DNA of 60,000 nt from Cryptomeria japonica. Its lineage: Eukaryota > Streptophyta > Pinopsida > Cupressales > Cupressaceae. Under the pieces are notes generated by a model. The model had not been told where the DNA came from, did not search any database, and was given only the letters and a program-made list of their open reading frames with translations. Below are positions 36,001 to 49,499 of this stretch, in pieces (position 1 is the first letter of the stretch; the number at the start of each line of letters is the position of its first letter). The position numbers and the translations under genes were made by a program. The stretch covers positions 266,731,425-266,791,424 of the forward strand of contig NC_081415.1 in assembly GCF_030272615.1 (NCBI RefSeq), in the 5' to 3' direction.

Positions 36001-39000
36001 GTGAAATTGTAGAGCTAGAGTGCCAAAATTGTTGAATTTATATCCCTATGCTATTATTTAGCTTCTTATCAACTAGTGGAAGCCTAATACTAAAATCCCA
36101 AGCATCATTTTGAAGAGGACTATCTAGTCTTGATCTTATTTCTAGTGCATTCGACAATGTTTTATGAAGTATCCTTAATTCAACACAGGCTTTCCTTAAA
36201 TAATTGAGTCTTTCTTAATTGACTTCTTACCAAGAAGGTTGTTATTAATCTACAAGCAACTCATATTTTTCTTTACTGGTCTTTATTGAGTGCATTAAAG
36301 AGATTGGAATTAATTTTTGTGGTTGCAATATGCAATTTTCAATAAAATCAACTTTGGATATAATAGTTGCAATTAGGAGAAATCCTTACACATCTTGAAT
36401 TGTTGGTCTAACCATCGAGATCTATGGCTATGCCTTATATGTAAAAAATATTTTTCTTAATATTAGAAATATAATCAACAACACTACTTCTCTTATAACT
36501 AACTCATATCTAGAACCTTGACCTCCACTCTTCAAATTGTATTTCACTATCCCGAATCTTAGCCACATGGTTTCCAAAATCATGCTCACTACCCTCATGA
36601 GTACATGATACAATCTTTGATAACCAACCACATTTTAAACACTTTTTATTTTAGCAATCAATTTTTATAAAAACCTAAAACCATCATCTCTAACATAAAT
36701 CTAGCATGTCCTTGGATGACTTTGGTAGTTGCAATGCACCACACTCCTATAGCATTTCATTAATATGCAAAGTAGAATGAATATTATATAATAGTTCATG
36801 ATACATAGATAACTCCATGTGGTATTTGCTACAACATTTATTTCAAATTTTAAGAGGCACATAATAAAATGGTTAACAAGAATAAAATTCCCTTTGTGAT
36901 ATTTTAAAACTTGGATGTGTTTCAAACAATTGTTTATATAAAGTTATTTGGCTACATTCCATGAAATGTTTAGGATGTGTTGTTCAATCTTGATCAACAA
37001 TTATTAATTTTTAAAAAATTTACATTAAGTGAAATTGTAGAGCTAGAGTGCCAAAATTGTTGAATTTATATCCCTATGCTATTATTTAGCTTCTTATCAA
37101 CTAGTGGAAGCCTAGTACTAAAATCCCAAGCATCATTTTGAAGAGGACTATCTAGTCTTGATCTTATTTCTAGTGCATTCGACAATGTTTTATGAAGTAT
37201 CCTTAATTCAACACAGGCTTTCCTTAAATAATTGAGTCTTTCTTAATTGACTTCTTACCAAGAAGGTTGTTATTAATCTACAAGCAACTCATATTTTTCT
37301 TTACTGGTCTTTATTGAGTGCATTAAAGAGATTGGAATTAATTTTTGTGGTTGCAATATGCAATTTTCAATAAAATCAACTTTGGATATAATAGTTGCAA
37401 TTAGGAGAAATCCTTACACATCTTGAATTGTTGATCTAACCATCGAGATCTATGGCTATGCCTTATATGTAAAAAATATTTTTCTTAATATTAGAAATAT
37501 AATCAACAACACTACTTCTCTTATAACTAACTCATATCTAGAACCTTGACCTCCACTCTTCAAATTGTATTTCACTATCCCGAATCTTAGCCACATGGTT
37601 TCCAAAATCATGCTCACTACCCTCATGAGTACATGATACAAACTTTGATAACCAACCACATTTTAAACACTTTTTATTTTAGCAATCAATTTTTATAAAA
37701 ACCTAAAACCATCATCTCTAACATAAATCTAGCATGTCCTTGGATGACTTTGGTAGTTGCAATGCACCACACTCCTATAGCATTTCATTAATATGCAAAG
37801 TAGAATGAATATTATATAATAGTTCATGATACATAGATAACTCCATGTGGTATTTGCTACAACATTTATTTCAAATTTTAAGAGGCACATAATAAAATGG
37901 TTAACAAGAATAAAATTCCCTTTGTGATATTTTAAAACTTGGATGTGTTTCAAACAATTGTTTATATAAAGTTATTTGGCTACATTCCATGAAATGTTTA
38001 GGATGTGTTGTTCAATCTTGATCAACAATTATTAATTTTTAAAAAATTTACATTAAGTGAAATTGTAGAGCTAGAGTGCCAAAATTGTTGAATTTATATC
38101 CCTATGCTATTATTTAGCTTCTTATCAACTAGTGGAAGCCTAATACTAAAATCCCAAGCATCATTTTGAAGAGGACTATCTAGTCTTGATCTTATTTCTA
38201 GTGCATTCGACAATGTTTTATGAAGTATCCTTAATTCAACACAGGCTTTCCTTAAATAATTGAGTCTTTCTTAATTGACTTCTTACCAAGAAGGTTGTTA
38301 TTAATCTACAAGCAACTCATATTTTTCTTTACTGGTCTTTATTGAGTGCATTAAAGAGATTGGAATTAATTTTTGTGGTTGCAATATGCAATTTTCAATA
38401 AAATCAACTTTGGATATAATAGTTGCAATTAGGAGAAATCCTTACACATCTTGAATTGTTGGTCTAACCATCGAGATCTATGGCTATGCCTTATATGTAA
38501 AAAATATTTTTCTTAATATTAGAAATATAATCAACAACACTACTTCTCTTATAACTAACTCATATCTAGAACCTTGACCTCCACTCTTCAAATTGTATTT
38601 CACTATCCCGAATCTTAGCCACATGGTTTCCAAAATCATGCTCACTACCCTCATGAGTACATGATACAAACTTTGATAACCAACCACATTTTAAACACTT
38701 TTTATTTTAGCAATCAATTTTTATAAAAACCTAAAACCATCATCTCTAACATAAATCTAGCATGTCCTTGGATGACTTTGGTAGTTGCAATGCACCACAC
38801 TCCTATAGCATTTCATTAATATGCAAAGTAGAATGAATATTATATAATAGTTCATGATACATAGATAACTCCATGTGGTATTTGCTACAACATTTATTTC
38901 AAATTTTAAGAGGCACATAATAAAATGGTTAACAAGAATAAAATTCCCTTTGTGATATTTTAAAACTTGGATGTGTTTCAACCAATTGTTTATATAAAGT

Positions 39001-42000
39001 TATTTGGCTACACTCCATGAAATGTTTAGGATGTGTTGTTCAATCTTGATCAACAATTATTAATTTTTAAAAAATTTACATTAAGTGAAATTGTAGAGCT
39101 AGAGTGCCAAAATTGTTGAATTTATATCCTTATGCTATTATTTAGCTTCTTATCAACTAGTGGAAGCCTAATACTAAAATCCCAAGCATCATTTTGAAGA
39201 GGACTATCTAGTCTTGATCTTATTTCTAGTGCATTCGACAATGTTTTATGAAGTATCCTTAATTCAACACAGGCTTTCCTTAAATAATTGAGTCTTTCTT
39301 AATTGACTTCTTACCAAGAAGGTTGTTATTAATCTACAAGCAACTCATATTTTTCTTTACTGGTCTTTATTGAGTGCATTAAAGAGATTGGAATTAATTT
39401 TTGTGGTTGCAATATGCAATTTTCAATAAAATCAACTTTGGATATAATAGTTGCAATTAGGAGAAATCCTTACACATCTTGAATTGTTGATCTAACCATC
39501 GAGATCTATGGCTATGCCTTATATGTAAAAAATATTTTTCTTAATATTAGAAATATAATCAACAACACTACTTCTCTTATAACTAACTCATATCTAGAAC
39601 CTTGACCTCCACTCTTCAAATTGTATTTCACTATCCCGAATCTTAGCCACATGGTTTCCAAAATCATGCTCACTACCCTCATGAGTACATGATACAAACT
39701 TTGATAACCAACCACATTTTAAACACTTTTTATTTTAGCAATCAATTTTTATAAAAACCTAAAACCATCATCTCTAACATAAATCTAGCATGTCCTTGGA
39801 TGACTTTGGTAGTTGCAATGCACCACACTCCTATAGCATTTCATTAATATGCAAAGTAGAATGAATATTATATAATAGTTCATGATACATAGATAACTCC
39901 ATGTGGTATTTGCTACAACATTTATTTCAAATTTTAAGAGGCACATAATAAAATGGTTAACAAGAATAAAATTCCCTTTGTGATATTTTAAAACTTGGAT
40001 GTGTTTCAAACAATTGTTTATATAAAGTTATTTGGCTACATTCCATGAAATGTTTAGGATGTGTTGTTCAATCTTGATCAACAATTATTAATTTTTAAAA
40101 AATTTACATTAAGTGAAATTGTAGAGCTAGAGTGCCAAAATTGTTGAATTTATATCCCTATGCTATTATTTAGCTTCTTATCAACTAGTGGAAGCCTAAT
40201 ACTAAAATCCCAAGCATCATTTTGAAGAGGACTATCTAGTCTTGATCTTATTTCTAGTGCATTCGACAATGTTTTATGAAGTATCCTTAATTCAACACAG
40301 GCTTTCCTTAAATAATTGAGTCTTTCTTAATTGACTTCTTACCAAGAAGGTTGTTATTAATCTACAAGCAACTCATATTTTTCTTTACTGGTCTTTATTG
40401 AGTGCATTAAAGAGATTGGAATTAATTTTTGTGGTTGCAATATGCAATTTTCAATAAAATCAACTTTGGATATAATAGTTGCAATTAGGAGAAATCCTTA
40501 CACATCTTGAATTGTTGATCTAACCATCGAGATCTATGGCTATGCCTTATATGTAAAAAATATTTTTCTTAATATTAGAAATATAATCAACAACACTACT
40601 TCTCTTATAACTAACTCATATCTAGAACCTTGACCTCCACTCTTCAAATTGTATTTCACTATCCCGAATCTTAGCCACATGGTTTCCAAAATCATGCTCA
40701 CTACCCTCATGAGTACATGATACAAACTTTGATAACCAACCACATTTTAAACACTTTTTATTTTAGCAATCAATTTTTATAAAAACCTAAAACCATCATC
40801 TCTAACATAAATCTAGCATGTCCTTGGATGACTTTGGTAGTTGCAATGCACCACACTCCTATAGCATTTCATTAATATGCAAAGTAGAATGAATATTATA
40901 TAATAGTTCATGATACATAGATAACTCCATGTGGTATTTGCTACAACATTTATTTCAAATTTTAAGAGGCACATAATAAAATGGTTAACAAGAATAAAAT
41001 TCCCTTTGTGATATTTTAAAACTTGGATGTGTTTCAAACAATTGTTTATATAAAGTTATTTGGCTACATTCCATGAAATGTTTAGGATGTGTTGTTCAAT
41101 CTTGATCAACAATTATTAATTTTTAAAAAATTTACATTAAGTGAAATTGTAGAGCTAGAGTGCCAAAATTGTTGAATTTATATCCCTATGCTATTATTTA
41201 GCTTCTTATCAACTAGTGGAAGCCTAATACTAAAATCCCAAGCATCATTTTGAAGAGGACTATCTAGTCTTGATCTTATTTCTAGTGCATTCGACAATGT
41301 TTTATGAAGTATCCTTAATTCAACACAGGCTTTCCTTAAATAATTGAGTCTTTCTTAATTGACTTCTTACCAAGAAGGTTGTTATTAATCTACAAGCAAC
41401 TCATATTTTTCTTTACTGGTCTTTATTGAGTGCATTAAAGAGATTGGAATTAATTTTTGTGGTTGCAATATGCAATTTTCAATAAAATCAACTTTGGATA
41501 TAATAGTTGCAATTAGGAAAAATCCTTACACATCTTGAATTGTTGATCTAACCATCGAGATCTATGGCTATGCCTTATATGTAAAAAATATTTTTCTTAA
41601 TATTAGAAATATAATCAACAACACTACTTCTCTTATAACTAACTCATATCTAGAACCTTGACCTCCACTCTTCAAATTGTATTTCACTATCCCGAATCTT
41701 AGCCACATGGTTTCCAAAATCATGCTCACTACCCTCATGAGTACATGATACAATCTTTGATAACCAACCACATTTTAAACACTTTTTATTTTAGCAATCA
41801 ATTTTTATAAAAACCTAAAACCATCATCTCTAACATAAATCTAGCATGTCCTTGGATGACTTTGGTAGTTGCAATGCACCACACTCCTATAGCATTTCAT
41901 TAATATGCAAAGTAGAATGAATATTATATAATAGTTCATGATACATAGATAACTCCATGTGGTATTTGCTACAACATTTATTTCAAATTTTAAGAGGCAC

Positions 42001-45000
42001 ATAATAAAATGGTTAACAAGAATAAAATTCCCTTTGTGATATTTTAAAACTTGGATGTGTTTCAAACAATTGTTTATATAAAGTTATTTGGCTACATTCC
42101 ATGAAATGTTTAGGATGTGTTGTTCAATCTTGATCAACAATTATTAATTTTTAAAAAATTTACATTAAGTGAAATTGTAGAGCTAGAGTGCCAAAATTGT
42201 TGAATTTATATCCCTATGCTATTATTTAGCTTCTTATCAACTAGTGGAAGCCTAGTACTAAAATCCCAAGCATCATTTTGAAGAGGACTATCTAGTCTTG
42301 ATCTTATTTCTAGTGCATTCGACAATGTTTTATGAAGTATCCTTAATTCAACACAGGCTTTCCTTAAATAATTGAGTCTTTCTTAATTGACTTCTTACCA
42401 AGAAGGTTGTTATTAATCTACAAGCAACTCATATTTTTCTTTACTGGTCTTTATTGAGTGCATTAAAGAGATTGGAATTAATTTTTGTGGTTGCAATATG
42501 CAATTTTCAATAAAATCAACTTTGGATATAATAGTTGCAATTAGGAGAAATCCTTACACATCTTGAATTGTTGATCTAACCATCGAGATCTATGGCTATG
42601 CCTTATATGTAAAAAATATTTTTCTTAATATTAGAAATATAATCAACAACACTACTTCTCTTATAACTAACTCATATCTAGAACCTTGACCTCCACTCTT
42701 CAAATTGTATTTCACTATCCCGAATCTTAGCCACATGGTTTCCAAAATCATGCTCACTACCCTCATGAGTACATGATACAAACTTTGATAACCAACCACA
42801 TTTTAAACACTTTTTATTTTAGCAATCAATTTTTATAAAAACCTAAAACCATCATCTCTAACATAAATCTAGCATGTCCTTGGATGACTTTGGTAGTTGC
42901 AATGCACCACACTCCTATAGCATTTCATTAATATGCAAAGTAGAATGAATATTATATAATAGTTCATGATACATAGATAACTCCATGTGGTATTTGCTAC
43001 AACATTTATTTCAAATTTTAAGAGGCACATAATAAAATGGTTAACAAGAATAAAATTCCCTTTGTGATATTTTAAAACTTGGATGTGTTTCAAACAATTG
43101 TTTATATAAAGTTATTTGGCTACATTCCATGAAATGTTTAGGATGTGTTGTTCAATCTTGATCAACAATTATTAATTTTTAAAAAATTTACATTAAGTGA
43201 AATTGTAGAGCTAGAGTGCCAAAATTGTTGAATTTATATCCCTATGCTATTATTTAGCTTCTTATCAACTAGTGGAAGCCTAATACTAAAATCCCAAGCA
43301 TCATTTTGAAGAGGACTATCTAGTCTTGATCTTATTTCTAGTGCATTCGACAATGTTTTATGAAGTATCCTTAATTCAACACAGGCTTTCCTTAAATAAT
43401 TGAGTCTTTCTTAATTGACTTCTTACCAAGAAGGTTGTTATTAATCTACAAGCAACTCATATTTTTCTTTACTGGTCTTTATTGAGTGCATTAAAGAGAT
43501 TGGAATTAATTTTTGTGGTTGCAATATGCAATTTTCAATAAAATCAACTTTGGATATAATAGTTGCAATTAGGAGAAATCCTTACACATCTTGAATTGTT
43601 GGTCTAACCATCGAGATCTATGGCTATGCCTTATATGTAAAAAATATTTTTCTTAATATTAGAAATATAATCAACAACACTACTTCTCTTATAACTAACT
43701 CATATCTAGAACCTTGACCTCCACTCTTCAAATTGTATTTCACTATCCCGAATCTTAGCCACATGGTTTCCAAAATCATGCTCACTACCCTCATGAGTAC
43801 ATGATACAAACTTTGATAACCAACCACATTTTAAACACTTTTTATTTTAGCAATCAATTTTTATAAAAACCTAAAACCATCATCTCTAACATAAATCTAG
43901 CATGTCCTTGGATGACTTTGGTAGTTGCAATGCACCACACTCCTATAGCATTTCATTAATATGCAAAGTAGAATGAATATTATATAATAGTTCATGATAC
44001 ATAGATAACTCCATGTGGTATTTGCTACAACATTTATTTCAAATTTTAAGAGGGACATAATAAAATGGTTAACAAGAATAAAATTCCCTTTGTGATATTT
44101 TAAAACTTGGATGTGTTTCAAACAATTGTTTATATAAAGTTATTTGGCTACACTCCATGAAATGTTTAGGATGTGTTGTTCAATCTTGATCAACAATTAT
44201 TAATTTTTAAAAAATTTACATTAAGTGAAATTGTAGAGCTAGAGTGCCAAAATTGTTGAATTTATATCCCTATGCTATTATTTAGCTTCTTATCAACTAG
44301 TGGAAGCCTAATACTAAAATCCCAAGCATCATTTTGAAGAGGACTATCTAGTCTTGATCTTATTTCTAGTGCATTCGACAATGTTTTATGAAGTATCCTT
44401 AATTCAACACAGGCTTTCCTTAAATAATTGAGTCTTTCTTAATTGACTTCTTACCAAGAAGGTTGTTATTAATCTACAAGCAACTCATATTTTTCTTTAC
44501 TGGTCTTTATTGAGTGCATTAAAGAGATTGGAATTAATTTTTGTGGTTGCAATATGCAATTTTCAATAAAATCAACTTTGGATATAATAGTTGCAATTAG
44601 GAGAAATCCTTACACATCTTGAATTGTTGATCTAACCATCGAGATCTATGGCTATGCCTTATATGTAAAAAATATTTTTCTTAATATTAGAAATATAATC
44701 AACAACACTACTTCTCTTATAACTAACTCATATCTAGAACCTTGACCTCCACTCTTCAAATTGTATTTCACTATCCCGAATCTTAGCCACATGGTTTCCA
44801 AAATCATGCTCACTACCCTCATGAGTACATGATACAAACTTTGATAACCAACCACATTTTAAACACTTTTTATTTTAGCAATCAATTTTTATAAAAACCT
44901 AAAACCATCATCTCTAACATAAATCTAGCATGTCCTTGGATGACTTTGGTAGTTGCAATGCACCACACTCCTATAGCATTTCATTAATATGCAAAGTAGA

Positions 45001-46579
45001 ATGAATATTATATAATAGTTCATGATACATAGATAACTCCATGTGGTATTTGCTACAACATTTATTTCAAATTTTAAGAGGCACATAATAAAATGGTTAA
45101 CAAGAATAAAATTCCCTTTGTGATATTTTAAAACTTGGATGTGTTTCAAACAATTGTTTATATAAAGTTATTTGGCTACATTCCATGAAATGTTTAGGAT
45201 GTGTTGTTCAATCTTGATCAACAATTATTAATTTTTAAAAAATTTACATTAAGTGAAATTGTAGAGCTAGAGTGCCAAAATTGTTGAATTTATATCCCTA
45301 TGCTATTATTTAGCTTCTTATCAACTAGTGGAAGCCTAATACTAAAATCCCAAGCATCATTTTGAAGAGGACTATCTAGTCTTGATCTTATTTCTAGTGC
45401 ATTCGACAATGTTTTATGAAGTATCCTTAATTCAACACAGGCTTTCCTTAAATAATTGAGTCTTTCTTAATTGACTTCTTACCAAGAAGGTTGTTATTAA
45501 TCTACAAGCAACTCATATTTTTCTTTACTGGTCTTTATTGAGTGCATTAAAGAGATTGGAATTAATTTTTGTGGTTGCAATATGCAATTTTCAATAAAAT
45601 CAACTTTGGATATAATAGTTGCAATTAGGAAAAATCCTTACACATCTTGAATTGTTGATCTAACCATCGAGATCTATGGCTATGCCTTATATGTAAAAAA
45701 TATTTTTCTTAATATTAGAAATATAATCAACAACACTACTTCTCTTATAACTAACTCATATCTAGAACCTTGACCTCCACTCTTCAAATTGTATTTCACT
45801 ATCCCGAATCTTAGCCACATGGTTTCCAAAATCATGCTCACTACCCTCATGAGTACATGATACAATCTTTGATAACCAACCACATTTTAAACACTTTTTA
45901 TTTTAGCAATCAATTTTTATAAAAACCTAAAACCATCATCTCTAACATAAATCTAGCATGTCCTTGGATGACTTTGGTAGTTGCAATGCACCACACTCCT
46001 ATAGCATTTCATTAATATGCAAAGTAGAATGAATATTATATAATAGTTCATGATACATAGATAACTCCATGTGGTATTTGCTACAACATTTATTTCAAAT
46101 TTTAAGAGGCACATAATAAAATGGTTAACAAGAATAAAATTCCCTTTGTGATATTTTAAAACTTGGATGTGTTTCAAACAATTGTTTATATAAAGTTATT
46201 TGGCTACATTCCATGAAATGTTTAGGATGTGTTGTTCAATCTTGATCAACAATTATTAATTTTTAAAAAATTTACATTAAGTGAAATTGTAGAGCTAGAG
46301 TGCCAAAATTGTTGAATTTATATCCCTATGCTATTATTTAGCTTCTTATCAACTAGTGGAAGCCTAGTACTAAAATCCCAAGCATCATTTTGAAGAGGAC
46401 TATCTAGTCTTGATCTTATTTCTAGTGCATTCGACAATGTTTTATGAAGTATCCTTAATTCAACACAGGCTTTCCTTAAATAATTGAGTCTTTCTTAATT
46501 GACTTCTTACCAAGAAGGTTGTTATTAATCTACAAGCAACTCATATTTTTCTTTACTGGTCTTTATTGAGTGCATTAAA
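27048..46579. repeat. Tandem array: 19 exact-length copies of a 1,028-bp unit
   Basis: The unit starts GAGATTGGAATTAATT and ends TGCATTAAA. Copy n starts at 27048+1028(n-1); the last begins at 45552 and ends at 46579, so 19,532 bp is exactly 19 units with no net indel in any copy. I find roughly ten variable positions per 1,028 bases, so copies are above 99% identical. The unit is AT-rich with about three CpG sites. It shows no LTR edges, transposon ends, tRNA, rRNA or convincing ORF; the two short minus-strand frames (67 and 74 codons) recur only because the DNA does. Unit origin is unknown; it may be low-copy DNA like its flanks. It is a large-unit satellite-type array formed by recent local amplification. 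Confidence 0.97.
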
Positions 46580-46986
46580 AAGATTTTTAAAAATCATATT
46601 ATTTTTATTGGACCTTTTGTTTACATGAATTTTCAATTTCTTTAGTAAAGGTTTCATTTTGTATGTCTTTAGCAGTTGTACAATAAGTTGACATTGTTTA
46701 GTTAATGTCTTATTGAAAAAGTATTTATTACAAAGTTTTGTAGCTTACAACCGAATGCTTCATGTTGACCTCTTGCCTCCAATATTTTCTATTATGTTCT
46801 CATTTATTTCAAATAATCATTTTGAGGTTCTTGAATGTTTTGGGCTTGGATTTTTTTTTATTCAAAAAGGTCCTCTCTTCTTATGTAATTTGAAGATACA
46901 TTTAGTTCCATTGTTTCATGTGTTGTATCAATTTAATCAATGTTATCAATGAGCGGATTATGAAGTGCAATATTTTTAATTTCATT
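46580..46986. other. Unassigned right flank of the tandem array
   Basis: AT-rich, no coding signal. It begins AAGATTTTTAAAAATC, which shares AGATT with the start of the repeat unit. Confidence 0.5.
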
Positions 46987-47133
46987 TTCAACATTTTTAT
47001 ATTCAATTTGATGTTCAACATTTTCATTTTCAATTTGATGTACTTCAACATTTTCAGATTCAATTTCATGTTTAACATTTTTAAATTCAATATCATGATC
47101 AACATTTTAAAACTCAATATCATGTTCACTTTC
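46987..47133 (-). repeat. 27-bp minisatellite with nine-codon periodicity
   Basis: Units start at 46987, 47014 (30 bp), 47044, 47071 and 47098, with a partial one at 47125. The plus-strand consensus is near TTCAACATTTTCA then ATTCAATTTCATG. Because 27 is a multiple of three, frames stay open: the minus strand reads as an acidic repeat of the type NVEHEIE(F/S)E, broken by one stop. It could be the remnant of a repetitive acidic linker of an old protein, or simply non-coding. Confidence 0.75.
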
Positions 47134-47141
47134 AGTGTCAT

Positions 47142-49417
47142 TGTAGGTAAAGAATGGAATGTCCCCTTCCTAACTAGTCAATAAGGTGAACCATTAGCCT
47201 AGTAAGTCGAGTTCCCACAAGCTAATGGGTAAGTGAATAAGGAACTCGGGAGGCATCTACCGGGTTTTGACATAATTTTATATTATAATGGGGTCTAGGA
47301 CTTTATAATTAAATAACATAAAATCTTAAGTGAAAATTAAATATATTTCGTGTATGTTATTTAATTATAGTAGGATCCTAAATTTTACTTGCCTACAATT
47401 TTGTTCTCATGTAAGCCTCACTTTGGTGTTTCGGTTTCCGATACCTTATTGTAATGTTGATATTTTTCACACCACCCATCTATTCTGCATTCTCATCAAT
47501 TTCCTAGTTCTACCCCATTTTTGGACTCCTGATTTCCAAGACTAGGACGTACCACGCCCTGGTTCCAAATCAGGACCAGGGTGTACCACACCCTAGGCCT
47601 CTTAATTGGGCCCTAAATTGAACCCTACTAATGGTCATCATTGATGAGTGAGAAATTGGATTATGTGCGAGTCTATTGCATAAATTCAATTTGATTTTCG
47701 AGAGTCAAGTATAAAAGGAGGTCTACCCATCTCATTTTAAAATCTAACGAATTGAAATCAAGATCTACACTAGCAAATTCAAGTGAGCAATAAATCGGTC
47801 ACTCGTCAAGCATTGGAGCTGAAGTGAAGTCAATTTCTAGCATTAAAGATGGCATTCATGATCAATGTTTCATGAAGACATCCTACATGAAACTCTAATA
47901 TCTTTGTGTGAAGACAAACAAAAATTCATCAAGGTAAACATTATGGTTTCAAGCATTACATTTTAGATTTAGTCTTTCCCTCAAAATGAAAGTACTTTAT
48001 TTCATTCTTTCATTACATTTTTCAATTAAATTTCATGGTTAATTACAAAATTGGGGTTTGACCTAAGGCAAACCCCTATTCCCAACCAATTTTCCTTTTC
48101 TTTCTATCTACAGGAAATAGGTGTGGAGTTGTACTTGGGAAATGTGACAGAGTCAATGGTGAAGAATAGGTTTAGCTTTCAATGACAAAAAAATTGGAGG
48201 ACCAAGGAGGATCTGTGCTACCTAGTCCCAAAACATCAGGCTGAACTTCTGGCAACAGGTCTGACGCATCTTCTTTTGTACAAATCCAAGTTTGTGGCTC
48301 AGTGGGATATTTGTAGCTTATTGTTTATGTCAAATTACTTCAATAATTCATGGTTTTACCTTAATTTTATAATTACATGTCAAATTGAACTAAGAAACAG
48401 GATAATTAACACTGACCAGATGAATCCAATCTAAATTTCAGCCTCTTTTCCACAAATATTGAGCTTAGATCTATTGGGTTCAACCCTCTTTTAATGTAAT
48501 TTGGTTAATTGGGCTATTTAGTGAATTTACTTAGTGAAACACTAATTCCTAATTTTCTATACATTACTATTATTATAAAGTAATTTTATTGAGAGTCCCA
48601 AGCTCATCAGTTGTTTTTGAAAAGTGGGATGCCTAAGGAGTCATAAGGGGACTTAATAAATTAAAAATTAAATGGGAAATATAAGGGATTTCAAAATATT
48701 AATAAAATTAAAAGTGTTTGCCTTCAAAAGTGTGTGTGGAAATTAGGGCAAAGCAAATGCCCTATTTAGGATTCAATTGAAGATTAGATAATTCATTTAG
48801 GTTATTACCCCTCATTGGTGACATCTTCTATGTTGTTGAAAGATACAATTTGGGAGATCTATGACTTCTATCCTATAGGCAACAAGTGGTCCATCTGAAC
48901 AAATAATCCAATCATTTACGGGTATGTTGCAAACTTGTGGAAGCTGATTGTATAGGTTTTGGAAGGGTTTTAACATATCAAATTGGGTAGATGGGGTTGT
49001 AGGCAACCTTGAATTGATTCTCTAGCATTTTGCACTCATAATTGAAGGTATGGCACTCAAATCTGAAGAATAGAAGGTCTAATTTTATGACAACAATAGT
49101 TTTTAGCTAGCCACTCATTTTGGGTACATTTGAATTAGATTTGTAGGGATTATTTATGAACTAGGTAGTTGTATTATTGAAATATTCAGTATTTCGGTCA
49201 ACATTTAGATCTGGAATTTTTACCTTCAAAATTGCATGTTAATAGTGCATTTTTAGAATTTGTTATTTGTTGTTATTTATTATTGTACTAAGTCGAATCA
49301 TCAAGAAAACAAAAAAACAACAAACCCTTATGCACTTTCTGTCTAGTTTGAAAGACCACACAAAATAAAAATAATATTAGTATTTTTTAATTTTAAAAGA
49401 GCAATGACAACAATTCA
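47142..49417 (+). mobile_element. 5' LTR of a plus-strand LTR element (about 2.3 kb)
   Basis: The inner end is fixed by the primer-binding site at 49424-49435; the last CA before it is at 49416-49417. The outer edge is less sure: TGTAGGTAAAGAATGG at 47142 is the best TG start and follows the minisatellite directly. A strong TATA box, TATAAAAGG, lies at 47710-47718, and a hairpin/direct-repeat cluster lies at 47549-47597. The interior is non-coding, as expected. Confidence 0.65.
47710..47718 (+). promoter_or_regulatory. TATA box of the plus-strand LTR
   Basis: TATAAAAGG, a near-ideal plant TATA box, with the transcription start expected about 30 bases downstream (near 47740). Position within the LTR fits a U3 of about 590 bp. 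Confidence 0.7.
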
Positions 49418-49423
49418 TTAAAC

Positions 49424-49435
49424 TAGTATCAGAGC
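49424..49435 (+). promoter_or_regulatory. Primer-binding site of the plus-strand element
   Basis: TAGTATCAGAGC, one base from TGGTATCAGAGC (initiator Met tRNA). Confidence 0.82.
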
Positions 49436-49499
49436 ATAATTTTTCCTGTCATCTAATGGGTTCATGGGATTCTATGAGCATCACTGATAGAGAAAGAAG

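Noticed and set aside
27048-46579. CRISPR array, rDNA spacer or 5S array as an explanation of the tandem repeat
   Set aside because: The units are 1,028 bp with no spacers, no rRNA genes and no pol III boxes that I can see.
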